Source: Nocardia sp. | GTDB lineage: Bacteria > Actinomycetota > Actinomycetes > Mycobacteriales > Mycobacteriaceae | Direction: 5' to 3' | Assembly (NCBI GenBank): GCA_017354515.1 | Contig: JAFMQT010000170.1 | Location: forward strand, 1-8,524 | Length of the DNA stretch: 8,524 bases | In this document: positions 1 through 6,194 of the stretch, one piece after another | Layout of the letters: every line of letters begins with the position of its first letter | Numbering within the stretch: the stretch's first letter is position 1 | Made by a program: the position numbers and the translations under genes | Notes under the pieces: generated by a model | The model's database searches: none | What the model was told of the DNA's origin: nothing | Seen by the model: only the letters and a program-made list of their open reading frames with translations

Positions 1-36
1 CGGATGCACCGCCGGTATGAGCTGCGGCTATACGTC

Positions 37-76
37 GACGGACCGGGGAGTGACGAGGGTCACCCACCGGTCCGTC
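37..76 (-). terminator. hairpin terminator after the HNH-whiB operon
   Basis: Perfect 10-bp inverted repeat (GACGGACCGG at 37-46, CCGGTCCGTC at 67-76). Inside it is a second 5-bp stem (GTGAC 50-54, GTCAC 59-63) around a GAGG loop, so the whole 40 bases fold as one long hairpin with two small mismatches. It begins 8 nt after the whiB stop codon. No clear U-run follows on either strand, which is common for actinobacterial terminators. It could also serve a plus-strand or opposing transcript from outside the window. Confidence 0.65.
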
Positions 77-84
77 ATTGTCGG

Positions 85-345
85 TCAGTCGCGGATCAGC
101 TTGCCGCGGTCGAATTCGTGGCCGCCCCAGACGCCGGACTGCCGGGTCGAGGTTGCGAATTCCGCACACTGCCGCCTGATCGGGCAGGCGGCGCAGATTC
201 CGCGGGCGTACTCGAAGTCCTGCGACGGATACGGGAACCACGCGTCGTGATTGGGATCGCCCTTGCACGCGGCCTGTTCCCAGCTCGGTGTGTCCGAGAG
301 CGGGAGCAGATCCACCAGGGTCGGTCCGGTCAGTGTGCTTGTCAT
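85..345 (-). CDS. short WhiB-family iron-sulfur transcriptional regulator
   Basis: 86-residue WhiB-like (Wbl) protein. Wbl proteins bind a [4Fe-4S] cluster that senses O2, NO or redox state, and they act on transcription, usually through the primary sigma factor. The four cluster cysteines are visible as C27, C51, C54 and C60 (C-X23-C-X2-C-X5-C), followed by the family turn GVWGG at 71-75. Only 11 residues follow the turn, and they contain few basic residues; WhiB1 as I remember it has about 24, rich in Arg/Lys, so the DNA-contacting tail seems cut short. The ATG at 345 is chosen because AAGGAGG lies 8 nt upstream; a longer reading to 507 would run through the HNH gene in another frame. The start overlaps the HNH stop (ATGA), implying translational coupling. 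Family assignment is secure; which Wbl subgroup it belongs to is not. Confidence 0.93.
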   Translation of the reverse strand: MTSTLTGPTLVDLLPLSDTPSWEQAACKGDPNHDAWFPYPSQDFEYARGICAACPIRRQCAEFATSTRQSGVWGGHEFDRGKLIRD

Positions 346-920
346 TTCGGATCCCTCCTTTCTCGGGATGTGGGTGTTCGGCCGGCGCCGGCGAGGCTGC
401 GCCAGATCTGGCGCTGCCGGCGACGCATATCGCTGGGGGCCTTGGGTTCCCACAGCAGTCGCATGCCCGCCTCTTCGGGAGTGCGGTCGGCCTTGCGGGT
501 ATTGCACGGTTCGCAGGCCGCGATCAGGTTGTTCCAGGTATTGGGTCCGCCGCGGCTGCGTGGGCGGATGTGGTCGACGGTGCGTGCCCAGCCGGCGCAG
601 TATCCGCAGCGGTGCGCGTCCCGTCGCAGCACGCCGGCCAGGGTCGCCCGGGAGTCGTCCTCGGCGAATATCCGGTGCCGCAGGTGTATGTAGTGCCGCA
701 GCCGAATCGTTTGCGGCAGTGCGATTTCCAGATGCCGGGACCGAATCGGAAAGCGTGGTTCGCGCTCGGCGACCAGCTCGGCGGCGCCGGTGATCAGCAA
801 GACCACCGCACGCTCGGCGCCGATATCGGTGAGCGCCTCGTACGAGGCGTTGAGCACCAGCACCTGGCTGTGTATCCAGTTGTCGGGAGTTATCTCGGTG
901 GAGACGGCGCGCAACACCAT
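342..920 (-). CDS. HNH endonuclease
   Basis: 192 residues if started at the ATG at 920. The C-terminal half holds a full zinc-braced HNH nuclease motif: CGYC (C105, C108), DHIRPRSRGG with catalytic-type D116-H117, then NTWNN (N130/N131), CEPC (C136, C139) and N140-TRK. The N-terminal part carries VLVLNASYEAL, typical of a compact actinobacterial HNH family that cuts DNA with a divalent metal; the biological target is unknown. The same frame is open back to a GTG at 1040, but those extra residues look non-coding, and AGGAGG there is only 1 nt from that GTG. The ATG at 920 has GGTGA 5 nt upstream; the ATG at 932 has no visible site. The stop overlaps the whiB start (ATGA). No methylase or specificity partner lies nearby, so a classic restriction system is not suggested. 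Confidence 0.88.
   Translation of the reverse strand: MVLRAVSTEITPDNWIHSQVLVLNASYEALTDIGAERAVVLLITGAAELVAEREPRFPIRSRHLEIALPQTIRLRHYIHLRHRIFAEDDSRATLAGVLRRDAHRCGYCAGWARTVDHIRPRSRGGPNTWNNLIAACEPCNTRKADRTPEEAGMRLLWEPKAPSDMRRRQRQIWRSLAGAGRTPTSRERRDPK
354..360 (-). promoter_or_regulatory. ribosome-binding site of whiB
   Basis: Perfect AAGGAGG on the minus strand, 8 nt before the whiB ATG, lying inside the last codons of the HNH gene. It fixes the whiB start and shows that whiB is translated strongly on its own as well as by coupling. Confidence 0.85.
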
Positions 921-973
921 GGGATTCACCATGTTTCGTGACGGATGGAGCGAGTAAGGGTGGAAGGGGTGGC

Positions 974-1033
974 TCAGGCGAGCGTGAGGACGTGGCCGGA
1001 TGCCGGTAGCTGCATTGGTCGCGTGCGTTGCAT
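974..1033 (-). CDS. possible 19-residue leader peptide upstream of the HNH gene
   Basis: ATG at 1033 to TGA at 974 reads MQRTRPMQLPASGHVLTLA. The start has AAGGAGG at 1042-1048 with an 8-nt spacer, the same core and spacing as whiB two genes downstream. It lies 53 nt ahead of the preferred HNH start and overlaps, in another frame, the doubtful N-terminal extension of the HNH reading frame. It could be a regulatory upstream ORF or a real small protein. I do not recognise the peptide. The support is the ribosome-binding site and position only; conservation was not tested. Confidence 0.42.
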   Translation of the reverse strand: MQRTRPMQLPASGHVLTLA

Positions 1034-1041
1034 GGGCCACT

Positions 1042-1048
1042 CCTCCTT
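1042..1048 (-). promoter_or_regulatory. strong ribosome-binding site ahead of the leader ORF
   Basis: AAGGAGG on the minus strand. It is 8 nt from the ATG of the 19-codon ORF (1033) but only 1 nt from the GTG at 1040 that would begin the longest HNH reading frame, so it favours the small ORF over the long HNH form. Confidence 0.6.
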
Positions 1049-1097
1049 CCGGTAACTCGTCGTCGGCGCGCGCCGCGGGCGGGCCGTTGGAATCATC

Positions 1098-1112
1098 GTG
1101 TCATGGTGACAC
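1098..1112. promoter_or_regulatory. inverted repeat, candidate operator of the HNH-whiB operon
   Basis: GTGTCA-TGG-TGACAC, a perfect 6-bp dyad with a 3-base spacer, 50 nt upstream of the strong ribosome-binding site, where the operon promoter should lie. On the minus strand GATGAT follows directly and might be part of a -10, but no good -35 was seen. The binding protein is unknown; autoregulation by the Wbl protein is only a guess. Confidence 0.35.
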
Positions 1113-1167
1113 AGCGTTACGCCGTTGTCGGGTGATTATTTCGCCGCGGGCGGGTGCTGCGCGCACG

Positions 1168-1207
1168 GCACCGCCCCCGTGCCGTCACTACAGCGCGGGG
1201 GCGGTGC
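1168..1207 (-). terminator. hairpin terminator after glcB
   Basis: Perfect 12-bp inverted repeat (GCACCGCCCCCG at 1168-1179 and CGGGGGCGGTGC at 1196-1207) around a 16-base loop, beginning 41 nt after the glcB stop. The stem is almost all G:C. Downstream on the minus strand there is no U-run, only GCGAAATAATC about 25 nt on. It separates glcB from the HNH operon, which runs in the same direction. Confidence 0.75.
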
Positions 1208-1248
1208 TCGTTATTCCGTTATGCGCGACCGACTTTTCGTGGCTCGCC

Positions 1249-3447
1249 TCACCCCTTGGCGGCCAGGGCCTTCGCTTCGCGGCGGCGGCGATGCAGGATC
1301 GGCTCGGTGTAGCCGTTCGGCTGGCTGGTGCCCTCGAGGATGAGCTCCTTGGCCGCCTGGAAGGCGACACTGGAGGCGAAATCGGGAGCCATCGGCTTGT
1401 AGTCGGCGTCGCCCGCGTTCTGCCGGTCGACCACCGGCGCCATCCGCTCGAGGCTGGCGACGATCTGCTCCTCGGTGACGATGCCGTGCCGCAGCCAGTT
1501 CGCCATCAGCTGGCTCGAGATGCGCAGGGTCGCGCGGTCCTCCATGAGTGCGACATCGTTGATGTCGGGCACCTTGGAACATCCCACACCCTGATCGATC
1601 CAGCGGACCACATACCCCAGGATCGACTGGGAGTTGTTGTCGAGTTCGTTGGTGATCTCCTCGGCCGACCAGTCGGTGGACGGAGCCAGCGGGATCTCCA
1701 GGATCTGATCGACGGTGGCGCGGGCGCCGCCCTTGGCGATCTCGGCCTGCCGGGCGAACACATCCACCAGGTGGTAGTGGGTCGCGTGCAGGGTGGCCGC
1801 GGTCGGGGAGGGAACCCAGGCGGTGGTGGCGCCCGAACGTGGGTGGCCGATCTTCTGCTCGAGCATGTCGTGCATCAGATCGGGCATGGCCCACATGCCC
1901 TTGCCGATCTGCGCCCGGTGCGGCAGGCCGCCGCCCAGACCGGTGTCGACGTTCCAATCCTCGTAGGACAGGATCCACTGCTGCTTCTTCATCTCGGCCT
2001 TGCGGATCATCGCGCCGGCGGCCATCGAGGTGTGGATCTCGTCGCCGGTGCGGTCCAGGAAGCCGGTGTTGATGAAGACCACGCGGTCCTTGGCGGCCGC
2101 GATGCACGCCTTGAGGTTGACCGTGGTGCGGCGCTCCTCGTCCATGATGCCGACCTTGAGGGTGTTGCGGGGCAGGCCCAGCACATCCTCGACACGGCCG
2201 AACAGTTCGTTGGCGAAGGCCACCTCGTCCGGGCCGTGCATCTTCGGCTTCACGATGTAGACCGAACCGGTACGCGAGTTGGCGACTTTGGCCGTGCCGT
2301 TGAGTGAGTGCACCGCGATCAGCGAGGTGATCAGGCCGTCCAGGATGCCCTCGGGCACCTCGTTGCCCTCGGCGTCGAGGATCGCGTCGGAGGTCATCAG
2401 GTGGCCGACATTACGGACGAACAGCAGCGAACGACCGTGCAGCACCACATCTTTGCCGTCGGTGCCGGTGTAGACCCGGTCCGGGTTCATGGTGCGGGTG
2501 AAGGTCTTACCGCCCTTGCTGACCTCCTCGGCCAGATCACCCTTCATCAGGCCCAGCCAGTTGTGGTAGCACAGGGCCTTGTCCTCGGCGTCGACCGCGG
2601 CGACCGAGTCCTCGAAGTCCATGATCGTGGTGACCGCGGATTCCAGCACGACGTCCTTGACACCGGCGTCGTCGGTCTTGCCGATGGGCGAGTCCGGGTC
2701 GATCTGGATGTCGATGTGCAAACCGTTGTGGCGCAGCAGGATCGAGCGAGGTGCGCTGGGATCGCCGAGGTAGCCCACCAGCGCCGAGGAATCGGCCAGA
2801 CCGATATCGGTGCCGTCCTCGAGGGTGACCTCCAGTTCACCGTCGACGATCTTGTAGGCCTTGGAGCCCACGTGTGATCCGGTGATCAGCGGCACGGCGT
2901 CGTCGAGGAAGTTACGTGCCCACTCGATGACCTTGTCGCCGCGCACCTTGTTGTAGCTCGGGTTTTCGGCAGGGCCCGCTTTCCCCGCTCCACCCGCCTC
3001 GGAGATGGCATCGGTGCCGTAGAGGGCGTCGTAGAGCGAGCCCCAGCGCGCGTTGGCGGCGTTGATGGCGAAGCGGGCATTGCTGATCGGCACGACCAAC
3101 TGCGGGCCGGCCATCACCGCGATCTCGTCGTCGACATTCTGGGTGCCGATCGTGTAGTCGGCCGGTTCCTCGCGCAGGTAGCCGATCTCGGTGAGGAACT
3201 TCTTGTAGGCGCCGCGGTCGTATCCGGTGCCGGGGTTCTCGCTGTGCCAGGCGTCGAGCTTGCCCTGGATCTCGTCGCGTTCGGCCAGCAGGGCGCGGTT
3301 GCGCGGAGCGAGATCGTTGATGATGCTCTCCGCACCGGTCCAGAACGCGGCGGAATCTACGCCGGAGCCGGGGATCGCCTCGTTCTCCACGAAATCGTGG
3401 AGGACCTTGGCCACCTGGAGTCCGCCGACCTGAATCCGCTCTGTCAT
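1249..3447 (-). CDS. glcB: malate synthase G
   Basis: 732 residues; the M. tuberculosis enzyme has 741. It condenses acetyl-CoA with glyoxylate and water to give malate and CoA in the cytoplasm, the second step of the glyoxylate shunt used for growth on acetate and fatty acids. The TIM-barrel core is clear: FVRNVGHLM (R345), NSRTGSVYIVKPKMHG (391-405), GIMDEERRTTVNL (E437), NTGFLDRTGDEIHTSM (D465), GYVVRWIDQGVGCSKVPD (611-628, C623) and LMEDRATLRISSQ (D637). From my memory of the M. tuberculosis protein, these match its R339, E434, D462, C619 and D633, so all catalytic residues are present. The end, NGYTEPILHRRRRE, is typical. The ATG at 3447 has TGAGG 6 nt upstream. The gene stands alone, 229 nt after the DUF305 gene, with its own terminator; no isocitrate lyase is in the window. 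Confidence 0.97.
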   Translation of the reverse strand: MTERIQVGGLQVAKVLHDFVENEAIPGSGVDSAAFWTGAESIINDLAPRNRALLAERDEIQGKLDAWHSENPGTGYDRGAYKKFLTEIGYLREEPADYTIGTQNVDDEIAVMAGPQLVVPISNARFAINAANARWGSLYDALYGTDAISEAGGAGKAGPAENPSYNKVRGDKVIEWARNFLDDAVPLITGSHVGSKAYKIVDGELEVTLEDGTDIGLADSSALVGYLGDPSAPRSILLRHNGLHIDIQIDPDSPIGKTDDAGVKDVVLESAVTTIMDFEDSVAAVDAEDKALCYHNWLGLMKGDLAEEVSKGGKTFTRTMNPDRVYTGTDGKDVVLHGRSLLFVRNVGHLMTSDAILDAEGNEVPEGILDGLITSLIAVHSLNGTAKVANSRTGSVYIVKPKMHGPDEVAFANELFGRVEDVLGLPRNTLKVGIMDEERRTTVNLKACIAAAKDRVVFINTGFLDRTGDEIHTSMAAGAMIRKAEMKKQQWILSYEDWNVDTGLGGGLPHRAQIGKGMWAMPDLMHDMLEQKIGHPRSGATTAWVPSPTAATLHATHYHLVDVFARQAEIAKGGARATVDQILEIPLAPSTDWSAEEITNELDNNSQSILGYVVRWIDQGVGCSKVPDINDVALMEDRATLRISSQLMANWLRHGIVTEEQIVASLERMAPVVDRQNAGDADYKPMAPDFASSVAFQAAKELILEGTSQPNGYTEPILHRRRREAKALAAKG

Positions 3448-3546
3448 CTACTGCCTCATTTCGAGAAAGCCGGATGGAAAAAGTACGCCCGTCATGTTAC
3501 TCGTGGGTAATCGCGGCTGTGCGGGGGCATACGTCGAGCGGGCCCG

Positions 3547-3552
3547 ATTGTA
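3547..3552 (-). promoter_or_regulatory. possible -10 element of a glcB promoter
   Basis: TACAAT on the minus strand, about 100 nt before the glcB start, in the 229-bp gap between DUF305 and glcB. A matching -35 box is not evident. The implied 5' leader contains a small dyad (TTAC-N6-GTAA near 3500). I did not find a convincing GlxR, RamA or RamB site. Confidence 0.3.
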
Positions 3553-3630
3553 GCGTGCGCCACAGTCACACCTGGCAGGGTCGGCCCGGCGGCCGGCGGG
3601 CGCGTCCGGGACAGGTGGTGTCAGGCCATC

Positions 3631-3686
3631 GGCATCAGGGGAGTGGCATCAGGGAAGTGGCATCAGGGTAGTGGCATCAGGGAAGT
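3631..3686. repeat. four tandem 14-bp repeats
   Basis: Unit GGCATCAGGG(G/A/T)AGT, at 3631-3644, 3645-3658, 3659-3672 and 3673-3686. The copies differ at only one position, and a degenerate partial copy (GTGTCAGGCCATC) precedes them. The array begins inside the last codons of the DUF305 gene: its TGA stop lies in the first unit on the minus strand, and the other three lie in the space before glcB. It looks like slipped-strand duplication of the gene's 3' end. There are no spacers, so it is not CRISPR. Confidence 0.9.
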
Positions 3687-4297
3687 GGCTCGGCCCCGCG
3701 TTGGGAGAGCAGCACGGTCATCAGCCCCACCTCCTGGGCCTGATCGACCAGTTCCGAGCGTGCCGTCTCCTTGACCGGACCGGAGCCGATGCGCTGGTCG
3801 GCCGCGCGGGCCATGGTGTTTCCGCCCGCGTGGTGGCGATACATCAACTGCAGGAACAGGATCTCCGCGTCACGGCCGCGGGCGGCGGTGAGCCGGTCCA
3901 TTTCCGCCGCGGAGGCCATGCCCGGCATCGGGCCGGGCGCCATGTCGTGGTGCGGGCCGCCCTCGTGCATCCACATCATCGGATGGCTGTCGGTCGGTGC
4001 GGCGCCGGCCAGGCGCAACCAGCCCAGCATGGTGCCGATCTCGATCTCCTGGGATCGCTCGATCTGCCGGGCCAGGGCCATCACCTGCGGATCCACTGCC
4101 GGATCCAGGCGCTGCACCATCTCGATCGCCTGCTGATGGTGGGCGGTCATGTCCTGCGCGAAACCGATCTCGGTCGAATTCAGCACCGGCGGGGCCCGGT
4201 GATCGCCGGGCAGCACGAGCGGACGCAGCGCCGCGCCGATCACCATCAGGATCAGCGCGGCCGCGGCGTAGCCCGCCCAGCGCCGCACCGGGCGCAC
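3677..4297 (-). CDS. membrane-anchored DUF305 protein, Met/His-rich
   Basis: 206 residues from the GTG at 4297. A single N-terminal membrane segment (about 6-29) anchors an extracytoplasmic DUF305 domain. Family signatures are STEIGFAQDMTAHHQQAIEM (41-60, H53-H54), ALARQIERSQEIEIGTMLGW (74-93), MYRHHAGGNTMA (152-163) and ELVDQAQEVGLM (182-193). Between the two halves is a Met/His-rich loop (105-127, with HPMMWMH, HHDM and MPGM), which looks suited to binding soft metals. DUF305 is a four-helix, ferritin-like family; some members, such as cyanobacterial CopM as I recall, bind copper. The start overlaps the stop of the propeller gene by one base (TAGTG), so the two are co-translated; a longer reading to 4567 would run through that gene and is rejected. 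The last codons run into the tandem repeats. Metal choice is inference. Confidence 0.9.
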   Translation of the reverse strand: MRPVRRWAGYAAAALILMVIGAALRPLVLPGDHRAPPVLNSTEIGFAQDMTAHHQQAIEMVQRLDPAVDPQVMALARQIERSQEIEIGTMLGWLRLAGAAPTDSHPMMWMHEGGPHHDMAPGPMPGMASAAEMDRLTAARGRDAEILFLQLMYRHHAGGNTMARAADQRIGSGPVKETARSELVDQAQEVGLMTVLLSQRGAEPLP

Positions 4298-5868
4298 TAC
4301 GAGCCCACGATCGAATGCTGGTTCGCCGGTGGCGAATACACGCGATTGTTCAACTGCAGGATCATGAATCCGTTGTCGTTGCAACTGGTCCACAGCTGGG
4401 TGCCGTGCCATTCCGGGGGCGCGAAGCACCAATCGGTCGATACATCGCCGCCGACGACCATGCCGCTGCGCGGTGAGACCGCCTTGGCCGGATCGAATTT
4501 CCCGTCCAGGATCGCGCGAGCCACCGAGAATCCCTCCAGCGCCGGCGGTCCCATTATCGACGCCCACGCGTGCGGCGAGTTCATCATCCGCAGATTCTGG
4601 CCGGTGCGGGCCGGCGGATTGAAGTAGGCGATCTCCCGGACGTGGAACGGATCACGCACATCGAACACACGGATGCCCGAGGACTCCCATCCGCAGGCCA
4701 GTGCGGTCGGGTCGGCAGGGCGGTCGGCCGCGCAGTAGTGCGGGTCGTAGGCGAACACCGAACCACCCATCCCGGAGGCCAGCGTGCTGTCCTGATGCTG
4801 CGGGAGATTGATCGCGAGCTTGATCTTGTTGACCACCTTCGGATTTCGCTCATCGTGGATATCGATCAGCTTCACCCCGCCGGCGCCGGCCTCATCCACG
4901 GTGAACAGATACGGCTTGCCGCCGTAGGTGACCGGAATGCTGTGCTGGGTGGCCCAGCCATCGCTCCAGAACACCCGGCCCAGATCGTTCACCCCCGGAT
5001 TGGGGGCCCGGCGCTGGATCGCGCTGATATCGATCACGGTGAATCCGGCCAGCACCGACAGATACATGCGGTTGCCGTCGGGGCTGATGCCGAAACCGTG
5101 TTCCTCGATTCCGGTCAGCCCCTGCCAGATCACATGTGGGTTCGCCGGATCGGTCAGGTCGACCGCACTCAGGAATCCGGGCGCGATACCCGAGACCCAG
5201 TACGTGCGCCCGTCCGGCGAGAATCCACCCTCGTGGGTCGTGACCGGCAGGGGCTGCGCCAGATTCGTTCCCGGACCCGGGTTGAGCAGACGCGGGTGCG
5301 CACAGTCGGAGATGTCGTACACCGACAGGTACCCGGCGCCGGTCAACAGCGGAACTCCGGTGCCCACCAGCAGTTTCCGCGCAGGGTTGACCTTCAGGCT
5401 CTCCCAGGTGCCCGCGAGCATGGCCGGTTCGGTCAGGGTCGCGCTCAACCGCGGATGGGCGGGGTCGGCAGCATCGATCACCTGCACACCCGCGGCCGGG
5501 CCCATCATATTGCCGGGGAAGAACGACCCCGTATACGAACAGTGCTCGAAGGTGGTGGAGGTGATACCGGCGCCCTTGCCGGTGTAGCCGCCGACGAACG
5601 ACATATTGCAGTCGTAGCCCTGTTTACTGCGCCCGTTGTTACGGTCGGCGGCCGGGACGTCGCCGGGCAGGCCGCTCTCCGGACGCGATCCGGGGCCGCA
5701 CTGGGCCGGAGGCACCGCCGCGCGGCCGATCTCGAAGAATTGCTGCACCTGGTTGGCGATATCGGATTGCAGATCGGCCGAGGCACTGCCGACCGGCAGG
5801 AACGCGGCGGCGAGTACGGCGGCGACGAGCACCATGAGCGGTCTGGGTAGCGCGGATATCCGCATCAT
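4297..5868 (-). CDS. secreted LVIVD-repeat beta-propeller protein
   Basis: 523 residues with a Sec signal peptide (hydrophobic 11-25, likely cleavage after ASA at 29-31). The mature part contains repeated LVIVD strands: GVQVIDAADPAHP (127), YLSVYDISDCAHP (180), LSAVDLTDPANP (233), GFTVIDIS (275), GVKLIDIHDERNP (331), GIRVFDVRDP (398) and GFMILQLNN (500). That is seven blades, so a seven-bladed propeller is likely. Eight cysteines (57, 87, 110, 189, 379, 392, 481, 496) could form disulfides outside the cell. Histidines recur at the equivalent inter-blade turn: THEGG (H212), EEHGFGISPDG (H257), TQHSIPV (H309), PQHQDST (H358), SPHAWAS (H433). There is no lipobox. Two ATGs stand in tandem (5868 and 5865), with GGGGGA 6 nt upstream of the first. 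It is the first gene of a pair with DUF305. No enzymatic role is established for the family; a metal-centred propeller is my inference. Confidence 0.9.
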   Translation of the reverse strand: MMRISALPRPLMVLVAAVLAAAFLPVGSASADLQSDIANQVQQFFEIGRAAVPPAQCGPGSRPESGLPGDVPAADRNNGRSKQGYDCNMSFVGGYTGKGAGITSTTFEHCSYTGSFFPGNMMGPAAGVQVIDAADPAHPRLSATLTEPAMLAGTWESLKVNPARKLLVGTGVPLLTGAGYLSVYDISDCAHPRLLNPGPGTNLAQPLPVTTHEGGFSPDGRTYWVSGIAPGFLSAVDLTDPANPHVIWQGLTGIEEHGFGISPDGNRMYLSVLAGFTVIDISAIQRRAPNPGVNDLGRVFWSDGWATQHSIPVTYGGKPYLFTVDEAGAGGVKLIDIHDERNPKVVNKIKLAINLPQHQDSTLASGMGGSVFAYDPHYCAADRPADPTALACGWESSGIRVFDVRDPFHVREIAYFNPPARTGQNLRMMNSPHAWASIMGPPALEGFSVARAILDGKFDPAKAVSPRSGMVVGGDVSTDWCFAPPEWHGTQLWTSCNDNGFMILQLNNRVYSPPANQHSIVGS

Positions 5869-5911
5869 CGCGGGTCCCCCACTTTCGCATGGATCGGGTG
5901 GCGCACCACAC

Positions 5912-5927
5912 GGTAACGCGGGTCACA
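5912..5927. promoter_or_regulatory. possible CRP/GlxR-type binding site
   Basis: Read on the minus strand, TGTGACCCGCGTTACC matches the TGTGA-N6-TCACA dyad at 8 of 10 positions, one half being perfect. It is centred about 51 bp upstream of the propeller start codon, a usual place for a regulator of that gene. A single degenerate match in GC-rich DNA is weak evidence. Confidence 0.3.
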
Positions 5928-6136
5928 CCGGGGGTGGTCCATTTTGCGCGAATAGCGCCGTTGGCGCCGGGTGCGGGTGCGGCGCAGCAACACGCGGACA
6001 AGGTCGGCGCATCGGAATGATCGCCGATGTGCGGGAGTTGCCGTGTCATCGAATCCGGCGATCCGGTCCCAGCCCGCAATCGGCTGGATACCGGCGTCAA
6101 GGGCTCGACCCGATCACCGTCGAGCGCATCGCCACG

Positions 6137-6166
6137 TCGACGCCATCGTCGCCGCGATGGTATGAG
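6137..6166 (+). promoter_or_regulatory. candidate promoter of the NTF2-fold gene
   Basis: TCGACG (6137-6142), an 18-base spacer, then TATGAG (6161-6166) resembles a housekeeping-type promoter. It would start transcription near 6173, about 20 nt before the start codon, leaving room for the GAGGAG ribosome-binding site at 6184-6189 (5-nt spacer to the ATG). Confidence 0.35.
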
Positions 6167-6194
6167 ATAGGGGAGCGTTACAAGAGGAGAAAGC

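Larger units (their letters stand above)
5869..6194. other. 326-bp divergent intergenic region
   Basis: Lies between the start of the propeller gene (minus) and the start of the NTF2-fold gene (plus), so it should hold both promoters. Reading frames cross it on both strands, but none has gene-like composition, a ribosome-binding site or a recognisable motif. It contains a CRP/GlxR-like dyad (5912-5927), a small GCGCC-GTT-GGCGC hairpin (about 5956-5968) and a candidate promoter for the plus-strand gene. I see nothing else in it. Confidence 0.6.

Noticed and set aside
4..941. Plus-strand open frames opposite the whiB and HNH genes
   Set aside because: Arg-rich or Cys-rich shadow translations; the minus strand carries complete Wbl and HNH motifs with matching ribosome-binding sites.
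342..1040. 232-residue long form of the HNH protein from GTG 1040
   Set aside because: The extra 40 residues are low-complexity His/Pro/Ala sequence, AGGAGG is only 1 nt from the GTG, and a better-spaced small ORF uses that site.
1000..2307. 435-residue plus-strand open frame opposite glcB
   Set aside because: Its composition is typical of the antisense shadow of a GC-rich gene, it shows no domain, and the opposite strand encodes malate synthase with all catalytic residues.
3555..3572. GlxR site in the glcB upstream region (around CACAGTCACA)
   Set aside because: Only one half-site is present; the other half does not match the consensus at any allowed spacing.
3631..3686. CRISPR array
   Set aside because: The 14-bp units are directly adjacent with no spacers, and no cas gene is present.
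3671..5850. Long plus-strand open frames (3671-4627 and 4570-5850) opposite the DUF305 and propeller genes
   Set aside because: Arg/Gly/His-rich shadow translations without motifs; the minus-strand reading has a signal peptide, repeats and family signatures.
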